From positions 1 through 9,537 of the forward strand of contig JAPOIC010000064.1 of assembly GCA_029979145.1 (NCBI GenBank): 9,537 nucleotides of DNA, in the 5' to 3' direction. Positions 1-6,294 of the stretch are shown here, one piece after another (position 1 is the first letter of the stretch; each line of letters opens with the position of its first letter). The notes beneath the pieces were generated by a model. It saw nothing but the letters and a program-made list of their open reading frames with translations. It ran no database searches and was not told the DNA's origin. This DNA is from Opitutaceae bacterium (GTDB taxonomy: Bacteria; Verrucomicrobiota; Verrucomicrobiia; Opitutales; Opitutaceae). The position numbers and the translations under genes are program-made.

Positions 1-297
1 CACAACGTCACGCAGGCCGACAACGGCAAGACCGGCATGGCGGCATTCCGCCACGCCGCCCCCGATCTGGTCATCACCGACTTAGTAATGCCCGAGCAGG
101 AAGGGGTGGAAACGATCCTCCAGCTGCGCCGCGAAAACCCCAGCCTGCCCGTGATCGCCATGTCCGGCGGGGTGGCGAGATCCGAGACCTACCTCGATAT
201 CTGCCGCCGGCTTGGGGTCCGCGCCACGCTTTCCAGGCCGTTTGGCGTCAAGGAACTCCTCGACGCGGTGAAGCCGAGCCTGCCGGCCGAGTCCTGA
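1..297 (+). CDS. Response regulator receiver domain, 3' end (5' end outside window)
   Basis: This is the C-terminal ~98 residues of a CheY-like receiver. The frame is open from base 1, so the true start lies upstream and the ATG at 37 is internal. Visible landmarks are the phospho-acceptor Asp in ITDLVMPEQEG (codon 79-81), the switch Ser in IAMSGG (163-165), and the beta5/alpha5 end LSRPFGVKELLDAV. The family with the TDLVMPEQEG and AMSGG signatures is usually a stand-alone receiver of about 120 residues, and the protein ends shortly after alpha5 with no output domain. It would therefore act by protein-protein contact after phosphotransfer from a histidine kinase. It could also be the last domain of a longer hybrid protein, since the N-terminus is not seen. 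One oddity is that the normally invariant Lys of the KPF motif is Arg (codon 235-237). Confidence 0.9.
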   Translation, partial: HNVTQADNGKTGMAAFRHAAPDLVITDLVMPEQEGVETILQLRRENPSLPVIAMSGGVARSETYLDICRRLGVRATLSRPFGVKELLDAVKPSLPAES

Positions 298-310
298 CCC
301 GAGGTCCGGG
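298..310 (+). terminator. Small GC hairpin directly after the response-regulator stop
   Basis: CCCG-AGGTC-CGGG forms a 4-bp stem with a 5-nt loop immediately after the TGA at 295-297. There is no T-run after it, so it is not a classical intrinsic terminator. At this length it could be chance in GC-rich DNA. Confidence 0.2.
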
Positions 311-398
311 CAATCCAGTCTCGCGACCGCTCATCCTGATTCGGCTCGTCGCCCAGCCCTCGCTTGGGTCAGGTTAAACCACAAATTCCCATCTACCC
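298..398. other. Intergenic region upstream of the M16 peptidase gene
   Basis: These 101 bp lie between the response regulator and the peptidase and hold no plausible gene. They contain a small hairpin after the first stop and a second, bulged hairpin at 352-368 (CCCAGC pairing with GCTTGGG around a CCTC loop). TGACCC at 295-300 is also the inverted copy of GGGTCA at 366-371. A promoter for the peptidase gene is expected here, but I cannot point to convincing -35 and -10 boxes. No Shine-Dalgarno sequence precedes the ATG at 399; the bases before it are pyrimidine-rich (TTCCCATCTACCC). Confidence 0.5.
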
Positions 399-3215
399 AT
401 GCGACGTTTCCCCCCCCTGCTTCTTGCCCTGCTTGCCGCCCTCCCCGTCTTTGCCAGCAACCCGCAGGCTCTTCCGCCGCGCGTGGTCGCGCCCACGGAC
501 GAAGCGGAATTCCGGCACTTCACCTTGGACAACGGCCTGCGCGTGTTGCTCGTGTCCGACCCCAAGTTCAACAAGTCGGCCGCCTCGCTGGTCGTCGCCA
601 CCGGTCAGATCGACGACCCGTTCGACATGGTCGGCCTCGCTCACTTCACCGAGCACATGCTTTTTCTCGGCACCGAAAAGTATCCCGACGTCAGCGGCTA
701 CTCTGCGTTCATGACCCAGAACGGCGGCAACAACAACGCCTACACCACCACGGACCACACCAACTACCAGTTCCAAGTGCGCCACGAGGCATTCCCCGAG
801 GCGGTGGATCGCTTCGCCCAGTTTTTCATCGCACCGCTGATCAACGCCGACTTCACCGCCCGCGAGGTCAACGCCGTCAACAACGAGGCGATGCGCCACG
901 TCCAGAACGACAGCCGCCGCGTCCTCAACGTCCGCCGCGAGCTCTACAACCCGGCCGCGGGCGAGAGCAAATTCTCCACCGGCAACAAAACCACGCTCGC
1001 CAAGGCCGATGCCGTGGCCGTCCGCGCCTTCTACAACGCGCACTACTCCGCCGATCGCATGGCGCTCGCCCTCACCGGCACCGCCTCGCTCGACGAACTG
1101 GAGAAACTCGCGCGCGACACCTTCAGCGCCGTGCCGCGCCGCGACGTCTCGGAGGTCGTGCGCGAGCCCATTTTCCTCCCGCGCAAGGCCGCGCTGCGCC
1201 TCGCCACCGTCGAACCGGTGAAGGAATGGCGCCAGCTGGAAATCGAATTCGTCCTGCCCGCCACGCGCCCCGACTTCGCCGCCAAGTCCGACGAACTGCT
1301 GGTCGCCTTGCTCAACTACGCCGGCCCCGGCGGGTTGGTGGAAAACCTGAAGAACGCCGGCTGGGCCACGACCGTGAGCGCCGGCATCTGGGAGCGCACC
1401 CCGAACTACGGCTCGCTCTTCGTGACGGTTGACCTGACGCCCACGGGGGAAACCTCGCATCAGCAGGTGCTCGAAACGATTTTCGCCTACATTCGCCACC
1501 TCAGCGCCGCGCCGTTCCCGCAGGCATTCTATGCGGATCAGGCGCGCATCGCCGCGTTGACCGAAACCTACACCGACCGCGGCGAAGGCTCCGCCTTGGC
1601 CACGCGCCTCGCCAATCAAGCCCTATTCTACCCGCTCGAAATCGCCGAGCGCGCCCCCTACGTGTGGGCCGGGGCGGATGAACCCTCTTACCGCCGCCTC
1701 CTCGCGGCGCTCACGCCTGACAACATGATCGTGACCCTTGCCGCCAAGGGCGTGCCCACGGAGCACACCGAGGAAATCTATGGCACGCGCTACGGCTACA
1801 CCGAGGACACCGGCGCGGCCTACCAAGCGCTGCTCAACCCGCCGGCGATCGCCAGCTTTTCCTTGCCGGGCGAGAATCCCTTCATGCCCTCGCGCACCAA
1901 CCTTGTGGCCGAGCGGCCGCTGCCGTTGATCGATGAGCCCGGCCTCAAGCTCTTCTACGCACAGGACGTCGAATTCGAACGTCCGCAGACCACGTTGATT
2001 TTCCGTTTCGGCGCGCCTTCTGCCTTGGCCAGCGCCGACGCCGACGCGTGGCTCACGCTCTATGGCGCCTGCCTGCAGGACGCCTTGGAAGCGGCCTCAG
2101 GTGAAGCCGCCATCGCCGGTGTTTCCCAAAAGGTGAACATCGGCGTGGACGGTTTCAACCTGACCGTCAGTGGATTTGGCGACTCGCCCGCGCGCTTCGC
2201 CCAGCACGTCGCCACCACGCTGCTCGACTTCGAGGTCACGCCGGAACGATTCACCGCCCTGCAGGAGCGGACCTTGCGCAGCCTCCGCAGCTACCCGCAG
2301 ACGGAAGCCTACCGGCTCGCCCGCGACCGCGCCAACGCGGCCTTGCGCGAGTTCCTCTATCTGCCCGGCGACCAAGTCGAGCGCACCGCCGCGGCCACCT
2401 GGCCCATGGTCCGCGAATTCTCCCGCCAGTTCTTCGCCCGCGGCACGATTGAGGTGATGGCCCACGGCCACCTGACCGCCGATGAAGCGGTCAAGGCCGC
2501 CCGCGGTTTCGCCACCGCCATTGGAGCCGAGCCGGCCGCAGAAGCCGAGCTCGTGCGCCCGCGTCATCTCGTGCTGGATTCCGGCGCTTCCGTGTTCGAC
2601 GCCGGCCCGACCGCGGGGGCCAACTCCGCCTATTGGGCGCTCTATTTGCTGCCGGAAGACAGCCCGGCGTTGCGCGCGGCATCCACCGTGCTGGGGCGGT
2701 TCGTTTCCGAGCCGTTCTACACCGAACTGCGCACCAAGCAGCAGCTCGGCTACATCGTGGGCTCCGGCGCCTCGGCGTCGCATCGCCAGGCGCTCCAGTT
2801 GTTCGTCATCCAGTCCAGCGGCTACGGCCCGGACGAACTGCGGCAACGGGCGGAAACCTTCATCGCGCAGCTGGAGACCGACCTGGCCGCCCTTTCCGAC
2901 GAGGACTTCGCCACGCTGGTTGCGGGCGTGCGCTCGCTGTTCGAGGAAAAACCCAAGAGCATCGAGGAAAAGGCTGAGCGATTCTTCGCTCTCGCCTACA
3001 ACTACGACGGCGACTGGGAACGTCGCGCCGAGGCCTTGGATGCGCTCGACCGCCTGACCAAGGCGGATGTCCTCGCGCTGGCGCAAGCCACGCTCAAGGC
3101 CGAAACGGCCCGGCGCATCATCGTGCTCCTGTCGGGCGAAGGTCATGCCGCGAGCACGGTGGAGCCCACCTACACGGACCGCGCGGCCTGGAAAGCCGGC
3201 GCAACCTACCGTTGA
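399..3215 (+). CDS. Exported M16 zinc metallopeptidase (insulysin/pitrilysin-like)
   Basis: 938 residues, a full-length M16A protease, about the size of pitrilysin (protease III). It should hydrolyse small to mid-sized polypeptides trapped in its two-half chamber. A signal peptide is clear: Arg-Arg n-region, hydrophobic residues 7-18, and a VFA cleavage site near residue 19, so it should act in the periplasm. The inverted zinc motif HFTEH is at residues 82-86 (ligands His82 and His86, catalytic Glu85). Glu163 in REVNAVNNE is the third ligand; its distance of 81 residues from the first His is the one I recall for pitrilysin and insulysin. Another active-half signature is GGNNNAYTTTDHTNYQF (109-125). 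The C-terminal half lacks the zinc motif, as expected, but keeps ELRTKQQLGYIV at 776-787. Its Arg778 and Tyr785 match the substrate-binding Arg/Tyr pair of insulysins. The start is supported by the signal peptide only, as no ribosome binding site is visible. The gene is followed 64 bp later by DsbD on the same strand, so co-transcription is possible. The family is secure; the natural substrate is unknown. Confidence 0.95.
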   Translation: MRRFPPLLLALLAALPVFASNPQALPPRVVAPTDEAEFRHFTLDNGLRVLLVSDPKFNKSAASLVVATGQIDDPFDMVGLAHFTEHMLFLGTEKYPDVSGYSAFMTQNGGNNNAYTTTDHTNYQFQVRHEAFPEAVDRFAQFFIAPLINADFTAREVNAVNNEAMRHVQNDSRRVLNVRRELYNPAAGESKFSTGNKTTLAKADAVAVRAFYNAHYSADRMALALTGTASLDELEKLARDTFSAVPRRDVSEVVREPIFLPRKAALRLATVEPVKEWRQLEIEFVLPATRPDFAAKSDELLVALLNYAGPGGLVENLKNAGWATTVSAGIWERTPNYGSLFVTVDLTPTGETSHQQVLETIFAYIRHLSAAPFPQAFYADQARIAALTETYTDRGEGSALATRLANQALFYPLEIAERAPYVWAGADEPSYRRLLAALTPDNMIVTLAAKGVPTEHTEEIYGTRYGYTEDTGAAYQALLNPPAIASFSLPGENPFMPSRTNLVAERPLPLIDEPGLKLFYAQDVEFERPQTTLIFRFGAPSALASADADAWLTLYGACLQDALEAASGEAAIAGVSQKVNIGVDGFNLTVSGFGDSPARFAQHVATTLLDFEVTPERFTALQERTLRSLRSYPQTEAYRLARDRANAALREFLYLPGDQVERTAAATWPMVREFSRQFFARGTIEVMAHGHLTADEAVKAARGFATAIGAEPAAEAELVRPRHLVLDSGASVFDAGPTAGANSAYWALYLLPEDSPALRAASTVLGRFVSEPFYTELRTKQQLGYIVGSGASASHRQALQLFVIQSSGYGPDELRQRAETFIAQLETDLAALSDEDFATLVAGVRSLFEEKPKSIEEKAERFFALAYNYDGDWERRAEALDALDRLTKADVLALAQATLKAETARRIIVLLSGEGHAASTVEPTYTDRAAWKAGATYR

Positions 3216-3279
3216 TCAATCCCCTTTTCGGGCGGTGCGCAGCGCGGAAGAATTTCCCGGTTTGCAACTCCATGAATAG
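3216..3279. other. Short spacer between peptidase and dsbD
   Basis: The 64-bp gap has no strong terminator; only CCC-TTTTC-GGG type pairing near 3222-3232 is visible. It ends in a tiny three-codon reading frame, ATG AAT AGG TGA (3272-3283), whose last six bases AGGTGA also look like a Shine-Dalgarno element. The short spacing and lack of a strong hairpin are compatible with readthrough from the peptidase gene into dsbD. Confidence 0.4.
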
Positions 3280-3283
3280 GTGA
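3278..3283 (+). promoter_or_regulatory. Candidate ribosome binding site (AGGTGA) for dsbD
   Basis: AGGTGA is complementary to the 16S rRNA 3' tail. It lies 11 bases before the ATG at 3295 and overlaps the GTG at 3280. It therefore favours initiation at 3295 over 3280, though the spacing is longer than ideal. It is the only recognisable Shine-Dalgarno-like element found before any gene start in the window. Confidence 0.4.
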
Positions 3284-5385
3284 AACGTTTCCCGATGCAG
3301 ATGCCGCGCGTGTTCGTCATCCTCTTTGTCATGCTGGCCGGGCTTGGTTCCGCGGCCCGCGCCCAGGTCGAGGCTTCCCTCGTCGCGGCCGAGTCTTCCA
3401 TCCAGCCCGGCCGGCCGTTCACGGTAGCGCTGCGACTGCAACATGATCTGCACTGGCACACCTATTGGCTGAATCCCGGCACGGGTCTGAAGACCGAGCT
3501 GCACTGGGACCTGCCCGCCGGCTTTACTGCCGGACCGATCGAGTGGCCGGCACCGGTTGTCCTGCGCGATCGCACCGGCATGGTGATCGGCAACGGCTAC
3601 GAAGGCGACACCCTGCTGCCCGTGACCATCACGCCACCGGCCGACCTCGTGCCCGGCACCAGTGTGATTCTGCAAGCCCGCACCGAATGGCTCATGTGCG
3701 AGGACGTCTGCATCCCCGGCGAGGCCGTCTTGGTGCTCACCCTGCCCGTGCGCGCAGAAGAGCCCATCGTGAACGGGACGCGAGGGAAACGTGTTCTCGC
3801 CACCCAAGCCGCTCTACCGACCGCCCTGCCAGAGTGGAGCGTCGCCGCCACACGCACGGAGAAAACCATCACGCTGACGGTCACGCCCGCGGCTCCGACG
3901 CAACACACGCCCGCCGACCTGCACTTTTTCGCCGACGACAATCTCGTGGCCTACGAGGCCGCCCAAACCGTCGTCGCCAACAATCAAGGAGGTTACGTGC
4001 TGACCCTGGCCGTGTCACCCGACGGCCCAGCCGAAGCCACACACCTGCAAGGCGTGCTAACGGCCAAGAACGGCTGGCGCGCCGACGGCTCGCTCCCCGG
4101 CCTGCGCGTCGACTTGCCGCTCTCGACTGCGGCACCGCAAACGCCGGCTCCCACCACCGGCGGGCTGGCCGGCACGCTGTTGCTCGCGTTTCTTGGTGGC
4201 CTGATCCTCAACCTCATGCCCTGCGTCTTCCCGGTGCTCGGCATCAAGACTCTTGGATTCGTGAACCAATCCGGCAGCGACCGCGGCAAGATCGTGGCGC
4301 ACGGCGTCACCTTTACGCTCGGCGTCCTGCTCTCGTTCTGGGCGCTGGCCGGCCTGTTGCTCGCGCTGCGCGCCGGCGGCGCGGAGCTCGGCTGGGGTTT
4401 TCAACTGCAGTCCCCGGGCTTCGTGTTCGGCATGGCGGTTTTCTTCCTCGGGTTCGCGCTTAACCTGAGCGGCCTGTTTGAGGTCGGCCTGTCGGCCACC
4501 GGCGCCGGCGCCGGGCTGCAGTCCAAGAGCGGCTACACGGGCTCATTTTTCACCGGGCTGCTCGCGACCCTCGTGGCCACGCCGTGCAGCGCGCCCTACC
4601 TCGCCACTGCGTTGCCCGCGGCTCTCGCGCTGCCGGTGCCGTCCGCCCTGCTGATCTTCACCTTCATCGCGCTCGGCCTCTCGGCGCCCTACCTGCTGCT
4701 CTCGATTTTTCCGCAGGCGATCAAGTTCCTGCCGCGCCCCGGCGCGTGGATGGAGACCTTCAAGCAGGCGATGGCTTTCCCGCTTTATGCCACCACCGGC
4801 TGGCTGCTGTGGGTGCTGGCGGCGCAAACCGCGGAGGCGGAGACGGCCTTGCGCAACATCCTCTTCGGCCTCGTGCTCGTCGCCATGGGCGCCTGGCTCT
4901 ACGGCCGCATCGGCCAGCCCCATGGGGCGTCGACGCGGCGTGTCACCGGCAGCAGTCTCGCGTTGGCCTTCGTTGCCGGCGGCCTCTGGCTCGGCTGGCC
5001 GGCGGATCCCACAAATGCGGCCGACGATGCCGCAAAGTCCGGCGTGACCTGGGAGGCTTGGAGCCCCGAGGCCGTGGCTCGCGCCCAGGCCGAGGGGCGC
5101 ACGATCTACGTGGATTTCACCGCGCGCTGGTGCTTCACCTGCCAGACCAACAAGGCCGCCGTGTTTTCGTCCGATGAAGTCCTGCGCGAATTCGCCGAGC
5201 GCAACGTCCTCACCCTCAAGGCGGACTGGACAAGCAAAGACCCACGCATCACCGCCGAGCTCGCCCGCTGGAATCGCAGCGCCGTGCCCTTCAACCTGCT
5301 CTACCGGCCCGGCGAACCCATGCCGGTCGCTCTGCCGGAACTGCTGACCCCGGGCATCGTGCTCGACGCGCTGTGGCGAAACTGA
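3280..5385 (+). CDS. dsbD: Thiol:disulfide interchange protein DsbD (three-domain, ScsB-like N-terminus)
   Basis: 701 residues from GTG 3280; ATG 3295 (five codons later) is an alternative with a better ribosome binding site. The protein moves electrons from cytoplasmic thioredoxin across the inner membrane to periplasmic thiol proteins. The signal peptide ends near residue 28 (ARA|Q). Residues ~30-160 are the periplasmic DsbD N-terminal domain, with NGYEGDTLLPV and the redox pair Cys140/Cys144 in CEDVCIPG. Residues ~160-290 continue the periplasmic part. Residues ~294-575 form the multi-helix membrane domain, with one Cys in NLMPC (Cys315) and one in ATPC (Cys436). Residues ~590-701 are a thioredoxin-like domain with WCFTC (Cys618/Cys621) and the probable cis-Pro at Val669-Pro670. 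The protein has exactly six cysteines, three pairs, one per step of the relay. CEDVC spaces its pair by three residues rather than five as in the E. coli N-domain, as in ScsB-type relatives. The partner proteins (DsbC/G-like, cytochrome c maturation or copper-resistance factors) are not in the window. Position after a periplasmic peptidase suggests a shared envelope role, which is inference. Confidence 0.93.
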   Translation: MKRFPMQMPRVFVILFVMLAGLGSAARAQVEASLVAAESSIQPGRPFTVALRLQHDLHWHTYWLNPGTGLKTELHWDLPAGFTAGPIEWPAPVVLRDRTGMVIGNGYEGDTLLPVTITPPADLVPGTSVILQARTEWLMCEDVCIPGEAVLVLTLPVRAEEPIVNGTRGKRVLATQAALPTALPEWSVAATRTEKTITLTVTPAAPTQHTPADLHFFADDNLVAYEAAQTVVANNQGGYVLTLAVSPDGPAEATHLQGVLTAKNGWRADGSLPGLRVDLPLSTAAPQTPAPTTGGLAGTLLLAFLGGLILNLMPCVFPVLGIKTLGFVNQSGSDRGKIVAHGVTFTLGVLLSFWALAGLLLALRAGGAELGWGFQLQSPGFVFGMAVFFLGFALNLSGLFEVGLSATGAGAGLQSKSGYTGSFFTGLLATLVATPCSAPYLATALPAALALPVPSALLIFTFIALGLSAPYLLLSIFPQAIKFLPRPGAWMETFKQAMAFPLYATTGWLLWVLAAQTAEAETALRNILFGLVLVAMGAWLYGRIGQPHGASTRRVTGSSLALAFVAGGLWLGWPADPTNAADDAAKSGVTWEAWSPEAVARAQAEGRTIYVDFTARWCFTCQTNKAAVFSSDEVLREFAERNVLTLKADWTSKDPRITAELARWNRSAVPFNLLYRPGEPMPVALPELLTPGIVLDALWRN

Positions 5386-5386
5386 C

Positions 5387-5403
5387 GCGCGGCCACTCCG
5401 CGC
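5387..5403 (+). terminator. Perfect GC hairpin just after the dsbD stop
   Basis: GCGCGG (5387-5392) pairs perfectly with CCGCGC (5398-5403) around the 5-nt loop CCACT, two bases after the TGA at 5383-5385. All six pairs are G-C. No T-run follows, so it is not a canonical intrinsic terminator. It could attenuate readthrough into the permease gene, protect the 3' end of the mRNA, or be chance in GC-rich sequence. Confidence 0.4.
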
Positions 5404-5439
5404 TCGCCGGCCCGCGCAAACCTGCTAGCGCGTGAAGGC

Positions 5440-6294
5440 ATGACCGGAACCCCCGCGCACCGCACCGCCGTCGGCCAGATGATCCTAGCCGCACTGTGCT
5501 GGAGTCTCGGCGGGCTGCTTATCAAGGCGGTGGATTGGCCGCCACTCGCGGTCGCGGGCGGACGCGGCTTGCTCGCGGCGTTGTTCCTGATGGCGACCAA
5601 CGACCGGCTGCGTTTCACGTTTTCTCGCGTGCAAATCCTCGCCGCGCTCGCTTACGCGGGCTGCACGGTGTTCTTCGTGCTCGCCACTAAATACACCACG
5701 GCGGCGAACGCCATTTTGCTCCAATACACCGCACCGATCTGGATCGCACTGCTCGGCGCGTGGCTCCTCGGCGAACCGACCACGCGCGGTGACTGGGGCA
5801 TCATCGCGATCGTTTTTACGGGCATGACGCTGTTCTTCGCCGACGGCCTCGAGTTCAGCGGGTTGGTCGGCAACACCTTCGGCATTCTCAGCGGCGTGTG
5901 TTTCGCCGCCATGACGATCCTGCTGCGCCGCCAGAAGGACGGCTCGCCGGTCGAGTCGATCATCCTCGGCAACCTGATCGCCTTCGCCGTCGGCCTGCCG
6001 ATGATGTTGGGCGCGCCCCTGCCCTCGCCGACCGGGCTCGGGGCGTTGCTGGCGCTGGGCGTCGTGCAGCTCGGTGTTTCCTACTGGCTCTACGCGCGCG
6101 CCATCCGGCGCATCACGGCCCTCGAAGCCGTGATCATCCCGGTGTTCGAACCGATCCTGAATCCCGTGTGGGTGTTCCTCGCCCGCGGCGAGCAACCTGG
6201 CCCCTGGGCGCTGGCCGGCGGCGGCATCGTGCTCGGCGCCGTGACTTGGCGGGCGCTCGTCGCCCTGCGCCCCGCGCGTTCAGCCGGCGGGTAA
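5440..6294 (+). CDS. EamA/DMT-family transporter (first of two)
   Basis: 284 residues, the usual size for a ten-helix drug/metabolite transporter with two EamA repeats. Hydrophobic segments appear at about 12-30, 35-53, 64-82, 88-110, 117-133, 142-162, 172-191, 199-219, 229-248 and 255-273. GEP at the end of helix 4 (111-113) and PVFEPILNPVW in helix 9 (234-244) are typical family signatures. It should sit in the inner membrane and move a small metabolite, often exported amino acids or similar compounds; the substrate cannot be read from the sequence. The start at 5440 places the N-terminus just before helix 1. GAAGG at 5434-5438 is too close to work as a normal ribosome binding site. An in-frame ATG at 5479 would still keep most of helix 1. 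The gene follows dsbD by 54 bp, and its last 15 bases overlap the convergent permease gene. Confidence 0.88.
   Translation: MTGTPAHRTAVGQMILAALCWSLGGLLIKAVDWPPLAVAGGRGLLAALFLMATNDRLRFTFSRVQILAALAYAGCTVFFVLATKYTTAANAILLQYTAPIWIALLGAWLLGEPTTRGDWGIIAIVFTGMTLFFADGLEFSGLVGNTFGILSGVCFAAMTILLRRQKDGSPVESIILGNLIAFAVGLPMMLGAPLPSPTGLGALLALGVVQLGVSYWLYARAIRRITALEAVIIPVFEPILNPVWVFLARGEQPGPWALAGGGIVLGAVTWRALVALRPARSAGG

Noticed and set aside
393..1619. Long minus-strand open frame (about 408 codons) opposite the M16 peptidase gene
   Set aside because: It lies wholly antisense to a gene with clear catalytic motifs. Its product is rich in Gly, Arg, Val and Ala without recognisable motifs, as expected from the mirror of GC-biased codons.
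2097..3146. Minus-strand open frame (about 349 codons) opposite the C-terminal half of the peptidase
   Set aside because: Same reasoning: a low-complexity product opposite a conserved domain with the ELRTKQQLGYIV signature.
3216..3260. Possible intrinsic terminator after the peptidase gene (CCCCTTTTCGGG and distant CGGG/CCCG pairing)
   Set aside because: Stems are three to four pairs with no following T-run, too weak to call.
3465..4463. Plus-strand frame of about 332 codons within dsbD
   Set aside because: It is an Arg/His/Ala-rich out-of-frame shadow of the DsbD coding sequence with no family signature.
5432..5443. Tiny frame GTG AAG GCA TGA overlapping the permease ATG
   Set aside because: It is only three codons long, with no ribosome binding site. 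ATGA-type overlaps arise easily by chance.
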